Source of the DNA: Ruegeria sp. THAF33 | Lineage (GTDB): Bacteria; Pseudomonadota; Alphaproteobacteria; Rhodobacterales; Rhodobacteraceae | Length of the DNA: 64,000 nt | Direction of reading: 5' to 3' | Assembly: GCF_009363615.1 (NCBI RefSeq) | Contig: NZ_CP045385.1 | Span: forward strand, 310,001-374,000 | In this document: positions 1 through 8,680 of the stretch, in pieces | Layout of the letters: every line of letters begins with the position of its first letter | Numbering within the stretch: position 1 is the stretch's first letter | Notes under the pieces: generated by a model | Seen by the model: the letters and a program-made list of their open reading frames with translations, nothing else | What the model was told of the DNA's origin: nothing | Database searches by the model: none | Position numbers and translations under genes: made by a program

Positions 1-137
1 GGCGGATGAAGACCGAAGCCAGCGGTAATGTGACGTTGGATCGGGTTGCATCAATTGCGGCGGCTGGGGTCGATTACATCTCGTCCGGGGCGCTGACGCA
101 TTCCGCCCGAACCGTTGATCTGGGTCTTGATTTCTGA
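1..137 (+). CDS. nadC: nicotinate-nucleotide pyrophosphorylase, C-terminal end (partial)
   Basis: The window opens inside a reading frame (first full codon at base 3) that ends at TGA 135-137. About 44 residues remain. They include the EASGNV-L-R and GVDYIS-GALTHS motifs of the phosphoribosyltransferase barrel of quinolinate phosphoribosyltransferase, which turns quinolinate and PRPP into nicotinate mononucleotide in NAD synthesis. The ending LDLGLDF-like tail is also typical. The upstream part lies outside the window, so the rest of the nad operon cannot be judged. Confidence 0.85.
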   Translation, partial: RMKTEASGNVTLDRVASIAAAGVDYISSGALTHSARTVDLGLDF

Positions 138-210
138 AAAATTTCTGAAAAGCGCGGCATTTCCGCTTGATTTGGGATCGTTTGCGCCAACACGGTTGCG
201 CCTTCAGGTT

Positions 211-220
211 TTATCGATAA
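211..220. promoter_or_regulatory. BioR operator box 1 upstream of bioB
   Basis: TTATCGATAA is a perfect palindrome and matches the published BioR consensus TTATMKATAA. It overlaps a possible -10 element (GATAAT, 216-221). BioR is a GntR-family repressor of biotin genes in Alphaproteobacteria. No bioR gene is visible in the window, so the regulator would act from elsewhere. Confidence 0.85.
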
Positions 221-252
221 TAAATCCACGGCAACGCAAGCTGCAGGAAGTT

Positions 253-262
253 TTATAGATAA
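253..262. promoter_or_regulatory. BioR operator box 2, adjacent to the bioB start codon
   Basis: TTATAGATAA fits TTATMKATAA and ends one base before the bioB ATG at 264. Together with the box at 211-220 it makes a tandem pair 42 bp apart (start to start), as described for the Agrobacterium bio operon. The box sits between a possible ribosome site (AGGAAG, 245-250) and the ATG, so it forms part of the translated leader. Confidence 0.85.
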
Positions 263-263
263 A

Positions 264-1244
264 ATGATCATCCCTCATTCCGGCTGGACCCGAAAGTCTG
301 CGCAAGCTGTTCATGACCTCCCGTTGATGGACCTTCTGTTCCGGGCACAGACCGTGCACCGCGAGAACTTTGATCCGAACAAGATCCAGACCTCTAAGCT
401 GCTGTCGATCAAAACCGGCGGGTGCGCCGAGGATTGCGCCTATTGCTCGCAATCGGCCCGCAACGGATCCACCCTGCCTGCATCGAAGCTGATCGAGGTT
501 CAGCGTGTACTGGCCGAGGCCAAAAAGGCCCGCGACGGTGGCGCGACCCGGTTCTGCATGGGGGCCGCCTGGCGCGAGCCCAAGCCGCGCGATATGCCTG
601 CCCTGATTGCCATGGTGGAAGGCGTCAAGGCGATGGGCATGGAAACCTGCATGACGCTGGGCATGCTGGATGACACCCAGGTGGTTCAACTGCGCGATGC
701 CGGGTTGGACTATTACAACCACAATATCGACACGTCCGAACGCTATTATTCCGAAGTGATCACCACCCGTACTTTCGCGGACCGGATCGACACGATGAAC
801 CGGGTGCAGGAAGCCGGAATCAAGGTCTGCTCGGGTGGTATTCTGGGGATGGGTGAACACACTGGTGACCGTATCGATATGTTGCTGACTTTGGCCAACA
901 TGACCCCGCCGCCAGATTCGGTGCCGATCAACATGCTGATGCCACAGGCTGATACCCCGCTGGCTGATGCGGAACCTGTTGATCCAATCGACTTTGTGCG
1001 GATCATCGCAACCGCTCGCATCCTGATGCCTAAAGCCTATGTTCGGTTGTCCGCCGGGCGCAGCGACATGAGCGACGAGATGCAGGCGATGTGCTTCTTC
1101 GCCGGAGCAAATTCCATCTTTGTCGGTGAAACTCTTTTGACGGCGGAAAACCCCGAAGAAGACACCGACTCGATCCTGTTTGCAAAACTTGGCCTTCAGG
1201 CCGAAACGGCTGAAGACCATAAGCGCACGGAAGCCGCCGAATGA
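264..1244 (+). CDS. bioB: biotin synthase
   Basis: This radical-SAM enzyme inserts sulfur into dethiobiotin in the last step of biotin synthesis. The 326-residue length is normal for BioB. The CxxxCxxC cluster ligands are Cys54, Cys58 and Cys61, in the [13 protein letters not shown] context. The [10 protein letters not shown] and NHNIDTS motifs, which help hold the substrate and the second Fe-S cluster, are present. The ATG at 264 follows directly after a BioR box; AGGAAG lies about 13 bases upstream, a slightly long ribosome-site spacing. The stop overlaps the bioF start (ATGA), so it is the first gene of a coupled bioBFDAGC operon. Confidence 0.97.
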   Translation: MIIPHSGWTRKSAQAVHDLPLMDLLFRAQTVHRENFDPNKIQTSKLLSIKTGGCAEDCAYCSQSARNGSTLPASKLIEVQRVLAEAKKARDGGATRFCMGAAWREPKPRDMPALIAMVEGVKAMGMETCMTLGMLDDTQVVQLRDAGLDYYNHNIDTSERYYSEVITTRTFADRIDTMNRVQEAGIKVCSGGILGMGEHTGDRIDMLLTLANMTPPPDSVPINMLMPQADTPLADAEPVDPIDFVRIIATARILMPKAYVRLSAGRSDMSDEMQAMCFFAGANSIFVGETLLTAENPEEDTDSILFAKLGLQAETAEDHKRTEAAE

Positions 1245-2374
1245 AAGCAGTCGAACGACTGGAATCCATGCTGGGTGCGCTGGAAGCCAGGCACCGCCGC
1301 CGGGTTTTGATCCCGGCGCGCGGGCTGGATTTTGCGTCCAACGACTATTTGGGCTTGGCCGGGTCAAGCCTGTTGCAAGAGGCCGCACAGGCGGCGCTGG
1401 CCCGCGGCGTGCCCGTAGGCTCGGGCGGCTCGCGGCTGCTGCGGGGAAATCACCCAGAGCATGAGGCGCTGGAACACGAAGCAGCTGCGTTCTTTGGGGC
1501 CGAGGCCGCATTGTTCATGGGGGGAGGGTTTCAGGCCAATCAGGCAATCTTTTCCACCCTTCCGGCTGCCGAGGATCTGGTTTTGTATGACGAACTGGTT
1601 CACGCCAGCGCCCATGAGGGGATGCGCACCAGCCGAGCGGACCTGCGCGCTTTTCGTCACAACGACGTCGCGGATGCGCGCAACGTTCTGACCGAATGGC
1701 GATCCGCTGGTGGGTCGGGTCAGGTGTGGGTCGCCGTTGAAAGCGTCTATTCCATGGAGGGCGATCTGGCTCCGCTGGAAGATTTGTCATGTTTGGCGCG
1801 TGAAGCCCAAGCTGTTCTGATCGTGGATGAGGCGCACGCCACCGGCGTTTTCGGGGCAAATGGCAAAGGTTTGGCGCATGATCTGAACGCTGACCTTCTG
1901 ACCCTGCACACCTGCGGCAAGGGGCTTGGAGTTTCCGGCGGGCTGATCTGTGGCCCGCGGGCGATGATCGATACCCTGATCAACCGCGCACGGCCCTTTA
2001 TCTTTGCAACGGCGCCGTCCCCTCTGAATGCTGCGCTGGTACGGGCTGTCCTGCGTGAATTGGCCGGGAATGACGATTTGGTCACTGCTGCACGCAAACG
2101 TCTGCGCCATGCACATGAGGCGGCCCGCGAAACAGGGTTGCCTGACGCGGCCTTGAACAGCCAGATCATTCCCGTCGTTCTTGGGGACGAGGTCCGCACG
2201 ATGGCGATGGCACAGGCATTGCAACATCAGGGGTTCGACATTCGCGGCATTCGCCCGCCCACCGTTCCAAAAGGTACATCCCGTCTGCGCGTCTCGATCA
2301 CCGGGAATGTCAGTCCTGAGGACATTTCGGCCCTGTTTGCAACCATCTCCAGCCATCAGTCGGAGGCCGCATGA
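1241..2374 (+). CDS. bioF: 8-amino-7-oxononanoate synthase
   Basis: This PLP enzyme condenses pimeloyl-ACP (or pimeloyl-CoA) with L-alanine to give 8-amino-7-oxononanoate. The 377-residue protein has the alpha-oxoamine synthase features: [10 protein letters not shown] near residue 31, the cofactor motif DEAHATG at 196-202, and the Schiff-base lysine at Lys227 in HTCGKGLG. The start overlaps the end of bioB by four bases and the stop overlaps bioD by four bases, which indicates translational coupling. Confidence 0.95.
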   Translation: MKAVERLESMLGALEARHRRRVLIPARGLDFASNDYLGLAGSSLLQEAAQAALARGVPVGSGGSRLLRGNHPEHEALEHEAAAFFGAEAALFMGGGFQANQAIFSTLPAAEDLVLYDELVHASAHEGMRTSRADLRAFRHNDVADARNVLTEWRSAGGSGQVWVAVESVYSMEGDLAPLEDLSCLAREAQAVLIVDEAHATGVFGANGKGLAHDLNADLLTLHTCGKGLGVSGGLICGPRAMIDTLINRARPFIFATAPSPLNAALVRAVLRELAGNDDLVTAARKRLRHAHEAARETGLPDAALNSQIIPVVLGDEVRTMAMAQALQHQGFDIRGIRPPTVPKGTSRLRVSITGNVSPEDISALFATISSHQSEAA

Positions 2375-2991
2375 GCGCTCTGGTCATTGTCGGAACCGAC
2401 ACGGGCGTCGGAAAAACAGTTTTTTCGGCTGGCCTGACGGCGGCCCTGAACGCCACTTACTGGAAGCCGGTTCAATCGGGGCTCGAGGATGCGACGGACA
2501 CGGAAACCGTCTGCACCTTGTCCGGTGTGGACGTGTTGCCCGAGGCGTATCGCCTGAACATGCCTGCCTCACCCCATCTTTCTGCCGAGGATATGGGCAT
2601 AGAGATCGATCTGTCCCGGCTCGCGCTGCCGCAAGTTGACGGGCCGCTGGTTGTGGAAGGGGCAGGGGGGCTGATGGTGCCTCTGAACCGCAAATCCTAC
2701 TATCTGGATCTGATTGCCCAATGGCAGGCCCCGGTCGTTCTGGTCGCACGCACGGCGTTGGGAACGATCAACCACACCACGTTGTCCTTGATGGCGCTTC
2801 GAAGCGCTGGGTGCGAGGTGGTCGGCGTTGCCTTTGTCGGAGATCCGGAGCCCGACGTGGAACAAACCATCGTCGAAATGAGCAAGGTGCGACACCTCGG
2901 ACGTCTGCCTTATCTTGGCGACCTGACGCAGCAGGGTTTGTCAGATGCCTTCTCGTCCATAGACGTGGCGACCATACGGAGGTTTCTGTGA
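2371..2991 (+). CDS. bioD: dethiobiotin synthetase
   Basis: This ATP-dependent carboxylase closes the ureido ring of dethiobiotin. The 206-residue protein has the P-loop GTDTGVGKT at residues 8-16, VVEGAGGLMVP for metal and nucleotide binding, and a conserved Lys in the YWKPVQSG segment near residue 30. It overlaps bioF by four bases at the start and the bioA GTG start at its end. Confidence 0.95.
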   Translation: MSALVIVGTDTGVGKTVFSAGLTAALNATYWKPVQSGLEDATDTETVCTLSGVDVLPEAYRLNMPASPHLSAEDMGIEIDLSRLALPQVDGPLVVEGAGGLMVPLNRKSYYLDLIAQWQAPVVLVARTALGTINHTTLSLMALRSAGCEVVGVAFVGDPEPDVEQTIVEMSKVRHLGRLPYLGDLTQQGLSDAFSSIDVATIRRFL

Positions 2992-4274
2992 CCCCGCTGG
3001 AGTTTGACGCCCGCCACCTTTGGCATCCCTATACCAACGTGGCCGATCCCGGTGCGATGCATCTCATCGACCGGGCCGAGGGCGTGTATCTTTACCGGGA
3101 GGACGGCGCAAAGATGATAGACGCCATGTCGTCATGGTGGTGCGCCATTCACGGCCACAAGCATCCCGAAATTACGTCCGCCATGCAGTCCCAGCTGGAA
3201 AAGATGCCTCATGTGATGTTCGGGGGGCTGACACACCATCCGGCCATTGATCTGGGGCGCAGGATGGTCGACATGTTGCCCGAGGGGCTGGATCGCATTT
3301 TCTATTGCGACAGTGGGTCTGTTTCGGTCGAAGTGTCGATGAAGATGGCGGTGCAGTATCAAATGGCCCATGGCCGCATCCGCAAATTCGAATTTGCCAC
3401 AATTCGGGGCGGCTATCACGGTGACACGTGGAAAGCGATGAGCGTCTGTGACCCAGTGACGGGTATGCACGGGCTGTTCCGAGGGGCTTTGTCGATCCAG
3501 CACTTCCTGCCGCGTCCCCAAGTTCGGTTGGGGGATGACTGGCCCGAAGATCCGGCGCTGAACGGATTAGAGGCGCTGGAGCGACTGTTGGCCGACAAGG
3601 GCGATCACCTCGCGGCCCTGATCCTTGAGCCCGTGGTTCAAGGTGCCGGGGGCATGTATTTCTATCATCCCCAATGGCTGCGCGCGGCACGCGCCATGTG
3701 CGATGCCCATGACGTGCTGATCATTTTTGACGAGATCGCAACCGGATTTGGCCGAACCGGCAAGCTGTTCGCCACCGATCATGCGGGCATAACCCCGGAT
3801 ATAATGTGTCTGGGCAAGGCATTGACCGGGGGGCATATCTCGTTTGCTGCTACCGTGACCAGCAAGCAGGTGGCGTATGGCATTGGCAACAGTGAGGCCG
3901 GAGTGTTCATGCACGGCCCGACCTATATGGCCAACCCTCTGGCCTGTGCCGCTGGTTCGGCCAGCCTCAGACTGCTGGCCGAGGGGGACTGGCAGCGCCA
4001 GGTGGCCGATATCGAAGACCAGATGCGGACCGAACTGGAGCCAGCGCGCAGTTTGCCGGGCGTTGCAGATGTCAGGGTTCTTGGCGCTATTGGCGTTATC
4101 GAAATGAAGGAAACGGTTGATCCTTCGGTTGCTCATCGGCTGGCCCCTGAAACCGGAGTGTGGCTGCGCCCCTTTGCGCGAAACATCTATTGTATGCCGC
4201 CTTACATTGTTTCACCTGATGAGCTCGGCCGGATCACCAGCGCGATGGTCGCTTTAGCCGGGGGGCAGCAATGA
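2988..4274 (+). CDS. bioA: adenosylmethionine--8-amino-7-oxononanoate aminotransferase
   Basis: This PLP aminotransferase makes 7,8-diaminononanoate using SAM as amino donor. I place the start at GTG 2988. A strong ribosome site GGAGG (2978-2982) precedes it, and the protein then begins at the family's usual LEFDARHLWHPYT motif and has 428 residues. The frame is open further upstream, but that part only shadows bioD. Visible landmarks are MSSWWCAIHGH, DEI-TGFGRTG with Asp248, and the Schiff-base Lys277 in LGKALTGG. The stop overlaps bioG by four bases. Confidence 0.94.
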   Translation: MTPLEFDARHLWHPYTNVADPGAMHLIDRAEGVYLYREDGAKMIDAMSSWWCAIHGHKHPEITSAMQSQLEKMPHVMFGGLTHHPAIDLGRRMVDMLPEGLDRIFYCDSGSVSVEVSMKMAVQYQMAHGRIRKFEFATIRGGYHGDTWKAMSVCDPVTGMHGLFRGALSIQHFLPRPQVRLGDDWPEDPALNGLEALERLLADKGDHLAALILEPVVQGAGGMYFYHPQWLRAARAMCDAHDVLIIFDEIATGFGRTGKLFATDHAGITPDIMCLGKALTGGHISFAATVTSKQVAYGIGNSEAGVFMHGPTYMANPLACAAGSASLRLLAEGDWQRQVADIEDQMRTELEPARSLPGVADVRVLGAIGVIEMKETVDPSVAHRLAPETGVWLRPFARNIYCMPPYIVSPDELGRITSAMVALAGGQQ

Positions 4275-4891
4275 AACACCAGTGGCTGGCGCAATCGGAT
4301 GACAGCAAGCTGACACTGGTCTTCGGGGGGTGGGCGCTGGGTGCTGCCCCGTTCCGCGGGCTGACCGGAGGCGGATCTGTTCTGCTGGTGGATGACTATA
4401 CCCGGCTCGATGATCCCTTGCCCGATCTGGCCGGGTTTGACCGCGTCGAAATGCTTGCGTTTTCCTTCGGTGTCGCATCCGCGGCCCATTGGCTGGCCAG
4501 CACAGGGTTTCGCCCTGACCGGCTGGTTGCCGTCAGCGGTACGTTGCATCCTGCCTGCGCAGACCGGGGCATCGCGCCCGATATTGTCCGGGCCACGGCG
4601 GATCAGCTGTCATCGGCAAGTTTCGTCAAGTTTTGCCGACGCGCCGGACTGTCTGCTGACATACCTGAACTGGACATCGAGCGGGCAAGAAAGGAACTTC
4701 ACGCGGTCATCGAACGTGGCTCGGCGCCTGATCCCGGCTTTGATCGGGTTTGGATATCAGAGCGGGACCGGATCATTCCGACCAATGCTCAGAGGGCGGC
4801 CTGGGCCGCAACCCCGGATGTGGTCAAGGGCGTTGCCGCTCCGCACGTGCCATTTGAACCGGGCCAAAGCTGGGCGGAGTGGATGTCATGA
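4271..4891 (+). CDS. bioG: pimeloyl-ACP methyl ester esterase, BioG type
   Basis: BioG releases pimeloyl-ACP from its methyl ester, closing the BioC-started detour through fatty-acid synthesis. The 206-residue protein resembles the DUF452/BioG family: an N-terminal VFGGWALG strand-loop, a compact alpha/beta-hydrolase core with nucleophile Ser65 in AFSFGV, a likely acid Asp166 and base His192 in APHVPF. It sits directly before bioC with overlapping ends, the expected partnership. Family assignment rests on motif spacing and context. BioH-like activity is the same chemistry, so the role is fairly secure. Confidence 0.85.
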   Translation: MKHQWLAQSDDSKLTLVFGGWALGAAPFRGLTGGGSVLLVDDYTRLDDPLPDLAGFDRVEMLAFSFGVASAAHWLASTGFRPDRLVAVSGTLHPACADRGIAPDIVRATADQLSSASFVKFCRRAGLSADIPELDIERARKELHAVIERGSAPDPGFDRVWISERDRIIPTNAQRAAWAATPDVVKGVAAPHVPFEPGQSWAEWMS

Positions 4892-5643
4892 CGGCGCAAT
4901 TGGCGGACAAGGTTCAGCGAAGCTTCAGCCGAAGCTTCCAGACTTACAACGATACAGCCAGCCAGCAGGCCTGGGTTGCTCGCAAGCTGGTTTCCGAGAT
5001 GCGCCGGGTTGGCGCGCCGAACCGGTTTGATGTGGCCTTCGAGCTGGGATGCGGCACTGGCCATCTGACCCGGTTGCTGCGGCAGAACTTTGACCTTCCC
5101 GATCTTCACCTGAACGATATCGCGCCGCAGGCTCGGGCGACGGCAGATGCGGAAAATGCGGCCTTCATTGCCGGAGACGCCCGCCTGGTCGAATGGCCCG
5201 CAAAGCTGGATTTGGTCGCATCGGCCTCGATGATCCAATGGATGGAGGATCCGGCCGGTTTGCTGCAACAGGTTGCCGAGGCGCTTGAACCCGGAGGATG
5301 GCTGGCGATTTCCGGGTTCGGTCCATTGCAATATCAAGAGCTTGCGCAAATCGGATCGACAGCCCGTGCACCGGGCCTATTCCTGCCTGACACCTTTGCA
5401 ACCGCCATAGATGGGCAGTTTAAGATTCTGACGGTTGGCCAAAGTGTTCGGCCATCCTATTTTGACACGCCCAGAGATGTACTGAAACATTTGCGCAGTA
5501 CAGGGGTAAATGGCCGGGCTCAGGGTGCATGGACCCGGTCCACCTTGGCCCGGTTCGAAGCTGACTACGTTCAGAAGTTCGGAGCTGACGGCAGGGTTCC
5601 TCTGACTTACCACCCGGTGTGGGTCATTGCCGAAAAGCGTTAG
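4888..5643 (+). CDS. bioC: malonyl-ACP O-methyltransferase
   Basis: BioC methylates malonyl-ACP to disguise it as a fatty-acid primer, the first committed step to pimelate. The ATG at 4888 is preferred over an in-frame GTG at 4879 because GGGCGGAG (4872-4879) is then a well-placed ribosome site. The 251-residue product starts with the typical V-RSFSRSFQTYND segment and carries SAM motif I (ELGCGTGH, residues 52-59) and the NDIAP acidic loop. It ends the bio operon, only four bases from the convergent regulator gene. Confidence 0.93.
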   Translation: MTAQLADKVQRSFSRSFQTYNDTASQQAWVARKLVSEMRRVGAPNRFDVAFELGCGTGHLTRLLRQNFDLPDLHLNDIAPQARATADAENAAFIAGDARLVEWPAKLDLVASASMIQWMEDPAGLLQQVAEALEPGGWLAISGFGPLQYQELAQIGSTARAPGLFLPDTFATAIDGQFKILTVGQSVRPSYFDTPRDVLKHLRSTGVNGRAQGAWTRSTLARFEADYVQKFGADGRVPLTYHPVWVIAEKR

Positions 5644-5647
5644 GCGC

Positions 5648-6421
5648 TTATTCGGCGACGACAAGGTCGATTTCATTCGCCGATAGCATCTGGCAGATAT
5701 CCTCGGGCGGGATCACATCGGTAAAGAACAGATTGATCTTGTCGGCAGGTTCCAATGTGACCGGCGCGCGCTTTCCCAGCTTTTCGCCATCGGCCACGAC
5801 AATGCGGACCTGTGCGTTTTGAATGGCGACGCGGGCCAAGTTTGCTTCTTGCAGGTCGTGCAGCATAAAGCCCGGGTCCGCGTTGACCGCCCCGACTGAA
5901 AGAACGGCGAAACGGACGTTCAAACGTTTGATCAGGTCCTGAGCTTCAACGCCGAATGCGCCCCCATCGTGCGACCGCAGCTCGCCACCAGCCATGAACA
6001 CCCGGTTGTTGTTTCGTGAAGCCAATGCCTGAGCGACAAAAACCGAGTTCGTCACGACAAAGAGATCGCTGTGGTTGCAAAGCGCCTGCGCCACATAAGC
6101 GGTAGTAGAGCCGATATCGAGGAAAACGGAGTCGCCGTTACTAATGACCTCGGCAACCGCCTTCGCCAGCTTCTCTTTCGCGTCAACCTTCTTGTCCAGG
6201 CGGCTTTGCAGCGACGGTTCCAGAATGTCTTCGAGAAGATGAACCCCGCCATGGACCTTGCGCACGATGCCGCGTTCTTCCAGATTGCGGACGTTTCGCC
6301 GAATGGTTTCCAGGCTGACCCCAAGTTCATTCGCCAGAACGCTTACCCGGCACGACCCGCCCGCGCGAAAAAGGGCGCGCAGGATTTCTTCTTCTCGTTG
6401 GTTTGTGGTTGGCAGGTTCAT
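5648..6421 (-). CDS. DeoR-family transcriptional regulator
   Basis: The 257-residue protein has an N-terminal DeoR winged helix (about residues 6-60, with LGVSLETIRRNVRNLEERG). The C-terminal DeoRC sensor domain shows FLDIGSTT, VVTNS, GA-N-DPGF and VADGEKLGK. The start at 6421 gives this canonical HTH position; 22 more in-frame codons upstream have no support. DeoR sensors usually bind phosphorylated metabolites. The gene diverges from the betaine-transporter operon, which also encodes a kinase (10670-11551), so it probably controls that operon in response to a phosphorylated intermediate; this is inference. Confidence 0.85.
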   Translation of the reverse strand: MNLPTTNQREEEILRALFRAGGSCRVSVLANELGVSLETIRRNVRNLEERGIVRKVHGGVHLLEDILEPSLQSRLDKKVDAKEKLAKAVAEVISNGDSVFLDIGSTTAYVAQALCNHSDLFVVTNSVFVAQALASRNNNRVFMAGGELRSHDGGAFGVEAQDLIKRLNVRFAVLSVGAVNADPGFMLHDLQEANLARVAIQNAQVRIVVADGEKLGKRAPVTLEPADKINLFFTDVIPPEDICQMLSANEIDLVVAE

Positions 6422-6638
6422 GTTTCGCGCTCTGATGGCATTGTCATAAGGGACGTTAAGCCATACCACAATACCCACATAAAGCAACGCTGCACGAGAG
6501 AAAGGCTTAAAAAACTTGCCTTGATCAGGAAAAAGTGTGGCTTTACGTGGTTTTTATTGACACAAAACCCCACGATGTGGTCGTCTGTACTCAATACCAC
6601 CGATTCATCGAAAAAAATCACGACAGGGAGAAGGTGTT
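6422..6638. promoter_or_regulatory. divergent control region between the deoR-type gene and the betaine operon
   Basis: The 217-bp region contains a perfect CCAC-GAT-GTGG palindrome (6570-6580) just after a TTGACA (6557-6562). Several more CCAC or GTGG half-sites are scattered between 6460 and 6600. These are candidate DeoR operators. AGGGAGAAGG (6626-6635) is the ribosome site of the plus-strand gene. No convincing -10 could be paired with the TTGACA at 17 bp, so the promoter itself is uncertain. Confidence 0.55.
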
Positions 6639-7583
6639 ATGAATTGTAAAATGGGAATTTCCGCGCTGGCCATCATGGCCGCCGGAGCCGCAACAACTGC
6701 ATGGGCTGTTGAGTCCACGGACCCAATCAAACTGACGCTGCACGACTGGTCGGGGCAGTTGATCAATACCAAGATCATGGGTTCGATCCTGGAAGAAGCC
6801 GGGTACAACGTTGAATATGTTCAGGCGGATTACATTGCTCAGTTCGCCGGTCTGAAAACGGGTGACCTGCATCTGGCAATGGAAATCTGGGAAACGACCG
6901 GACGCGAAGCGCTGGACGAGGCAACCGGCACCGGCAAGGTCGTCAATGTCGGCGAAACCGGCCTGATGGCGATCGAAGAATGGTGGTATCCCAGCTACAT
7001 GAAGGAACGGTGCCCGGGATTGCCGAATTGGGAGGCGCTGAAAGACTGCGCCGAGGAATTCGCGACGGCGGAAACTGCTCCGAACGGGCGTTATGTCGGC
7101 GGCCCGGTGACCTGGGGCGGCTTCGATGACGAGCGTGTCGAAGCGCTTGAACTGGATTTCGAAGTCGTCCATGCGGGCACCGACGCGGCCCTGTTCGCAG
7201 AATTGGAATCCGCTTATCAAAGACAGGATCCAATTGTTCTGTGGGTCTACGTCCCGCATTGGGCGCCGGCGAAATACGAAGGCGAGTTTGTCGAGTTCCC
7301 GCCATTTACGCCAGAGTGTTACAGCGACCCTTCTGTCGGCGTGAACCCGAACATGGCCTATGATTGCGGCAAACCGCGTGGCCCGATCTGGAAAGCAGCC
7401 TGGTCTGGCCTGCAAGAAAAATGGCCGGGCGCTTATGACATCATCGAAGCCTACAAAATCAACAATGATGAAATGAGCGCCTTGGTTGGCAAGGCCGACC
7501 TGGACGGCGTGGAAATCGACAGCGTTGTTGCAGAGTGGATGGAGACCAACAAAGACCGCTGGTCTGGTTGGATCTCGAAGTAA
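6639..7583 (+). CDS. ABC transporter substrate-binding protein, glycine betaine/proline (OpuAC) family
   Basis: The 314-residue protein is predicted to be periplasmic: a signal peptide of about 23 residues ends at TTAWA. The mature part has OpuAC/ProX features, including ADYIAQFAGLKTGDLHLAMEIW and several Trp/Tyr residues (EEWWYPSYM, WVYVPHW) suited to an aromatic cage for a quaternary amine. It is the first gene of a transporter operon and is followed by a terminator-like hairpin. Ligands could be glycine betaine, choline or a related methylated amine. The dehydrogenase downstream argues for a compound degraded by N-demethylation. Confidence 0.85.
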   Translation: MNCKMGISALAIMAAGAATTAWAVESTDPIKLTLHDWSGQLINTKIMGSILEEAGYNVEYVQADYIAQFAGLKTGDLHLAMEIWETTGREALDEATGTGKVVNVGETGLMAIEEWWYPSYMKERCPGLPNWEALKDCAEEFATAETAPNGRYVGGPVTWGGFDDERVEALELDFEVVHAGTDAALFAELESAYQRQDPIVLWVYVPHWAPAKYEGEFVEFPPFTPECYSDPSVGVNPNMAYDCGKPRGPIWKAAWSGLQEKWPGAYDIIEAYKINNDEMSALVGKADLDGVEIDSVVAEWMETNKDRWSGWISK

Positions 7584-7589
7584 TCCACT

Positions 7590-7634
7590 GGCCAGAGCGG
7601 GCCTGTCGCTCTCTCGGACCGCTCTGGCCTTTTT
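7590..7634 (+). terminator. terminator-like hairpin between binding-protein and ATPase genes
   Basis: GGCCAGAGCGG (7590-7600) pairs perfectly with CCGCTCTGGCC (7619-7629), and five T follow. Sitting seven bases after the binding-protein stop and just before the ATPase gene, it is best read as a partial terminator that lets the binding protein be made in excess. Confidence 0.8.
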
Positions 7635-7639
7635 CGCGA

Positions 7640-8680
7640 ATGAACCGGACCACCCTGATGCCCCCCAAGACCAAACTGTCGTGCCGAAACGTCTGGAAGC
7701 TTTATGGCCCCAACGCAGATCGGTTGCTGCGGACAACCCCCGAACCTACGGCAGAAGAAATTCGCAAGGCAGGCGTGATCGGCGCAGTGCGCAACGCCAA
7801 TATCGAGATCTCGGAAGGTGAGATTTTCGTCATCATGGGCCTGTCGGGGTCCGGCAAATCCACTCTGGTTCGGTGTTTGTCTCGGTTGATCGAACCAACC
7901 GCCGGAGAAGTTCTGTTCGACGATGCTGACCTCTTGCGTGCCAGCGAGAATGAGCTGATCGAAATCCGGCGTCACAAGATGGGCATGGTGTTCCAGCATT
8001 TCGCGTTGCTGCCGCATTTGACCGTTTTGCAGAATGTGATGTTTCCGTTGACGATTCAGGCCACACCCAAACCCGAAGCCGGCGCCAAGGCCCGCGAGGT
8101 GGTGGAACTGGTCGGTTTGAAAGGGCGCGAGGATTATTACCCGCGTGAGCTGTCCGGGGGCCAACAACAGCGCGTCGGCATCGCCCGTTCCTTGGTGACC
8201 GAGCCTGATCTATGGTTTCTGGACGAGCCGTTCTCGGCCCTCGATCCGCTGATCCGGCGCGAGATGCAGGATGAATTCCTTAGGTTGCAGGAGCGGTTGC
8301 ACAAGACCATCGTTTTCATCACCCATGATTTCGAAGAGGCCGTTCGCCTGGCCGACCGCATCGCCATCATGAAGGACGGAGAGGTGATCCAGATCGCCAC
8401 GCCGGAAGAGCTGGTGATGCACCCGGCCACAGACTATGTGGCTGAATTCACGAAACATATTCCCCGTTCAAAGGTCCTGACCGTCGGCGGTGTCATGACC
8501 TACGGCGCTGTGGGCGAGGGCGATCCGATCTCTCAATCCACACGCATCTCGGACGTGGCGGAACGGATTATCGCGGCAGATGCGCCGATCGCCGTCGTGG
8601 ATGCAGAGGGCCAACCCGTCGGAGCGATTGACCGCAAGGCCGTTGCGCATGTGCTGTTCGGCGGCGGAGACACGGCATGA
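7640..8680 (+). CDS. ABC transporter ATP-binding protein, glycine betaine/proline (ProV/OpuAA) type
   Basis: The 346-residue ATPase energises the betaine-type importer. Walker A is at residues 67-75 (GLSGSGKST), the signature is LSGGQQQRVGIARS and Walker B is LWFLDEPFSALDP. The long insert before Walker A and a short CBS-like C-terminal region are typical of the ProV family. ATG 7640 is chosen because the open frame further upstream runs through the preceding hairpin. ATG 7658 is an alternative, and neither has a clear ribosome site. The stop overlaps the permease start. Confidence 0.9.
   Translation: MNRTTLMPPKTKLSCRNVWKLYGPNADRLLRTTPEPTAEEIRKAGVIGAVRNANIEISEGEIFVIMGLSGSGKSTLVRCLSRLIEPTAGEVLFDDADLLRASENELIEIRRHKMGMVFQHFALLPHLTVLQNVMFPLTIQATPKPEAGAKAREVVELVGLKGREDYYPRELSGGQQQRVGIARSLVTEPDLWFLDEPFSALDPLIRREMQDEFLRLQERLHKTIVFITHDFEEAVRLADRIAIMKDGEVIQIATPEELVMHPATDYVAEFTKHIPRSKVLTVGGVMTYGAVGEGDPISQSTRISDVAERIIAADAPIAVVDAEGQPVGAIDRKAVAHVLFGGGDTA

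Noticed and set aside
204..1511. 435-codon frame antisense to bioB
   Set aside because: bioB is certain on the other strand; the antisense frame has no signal of its own.
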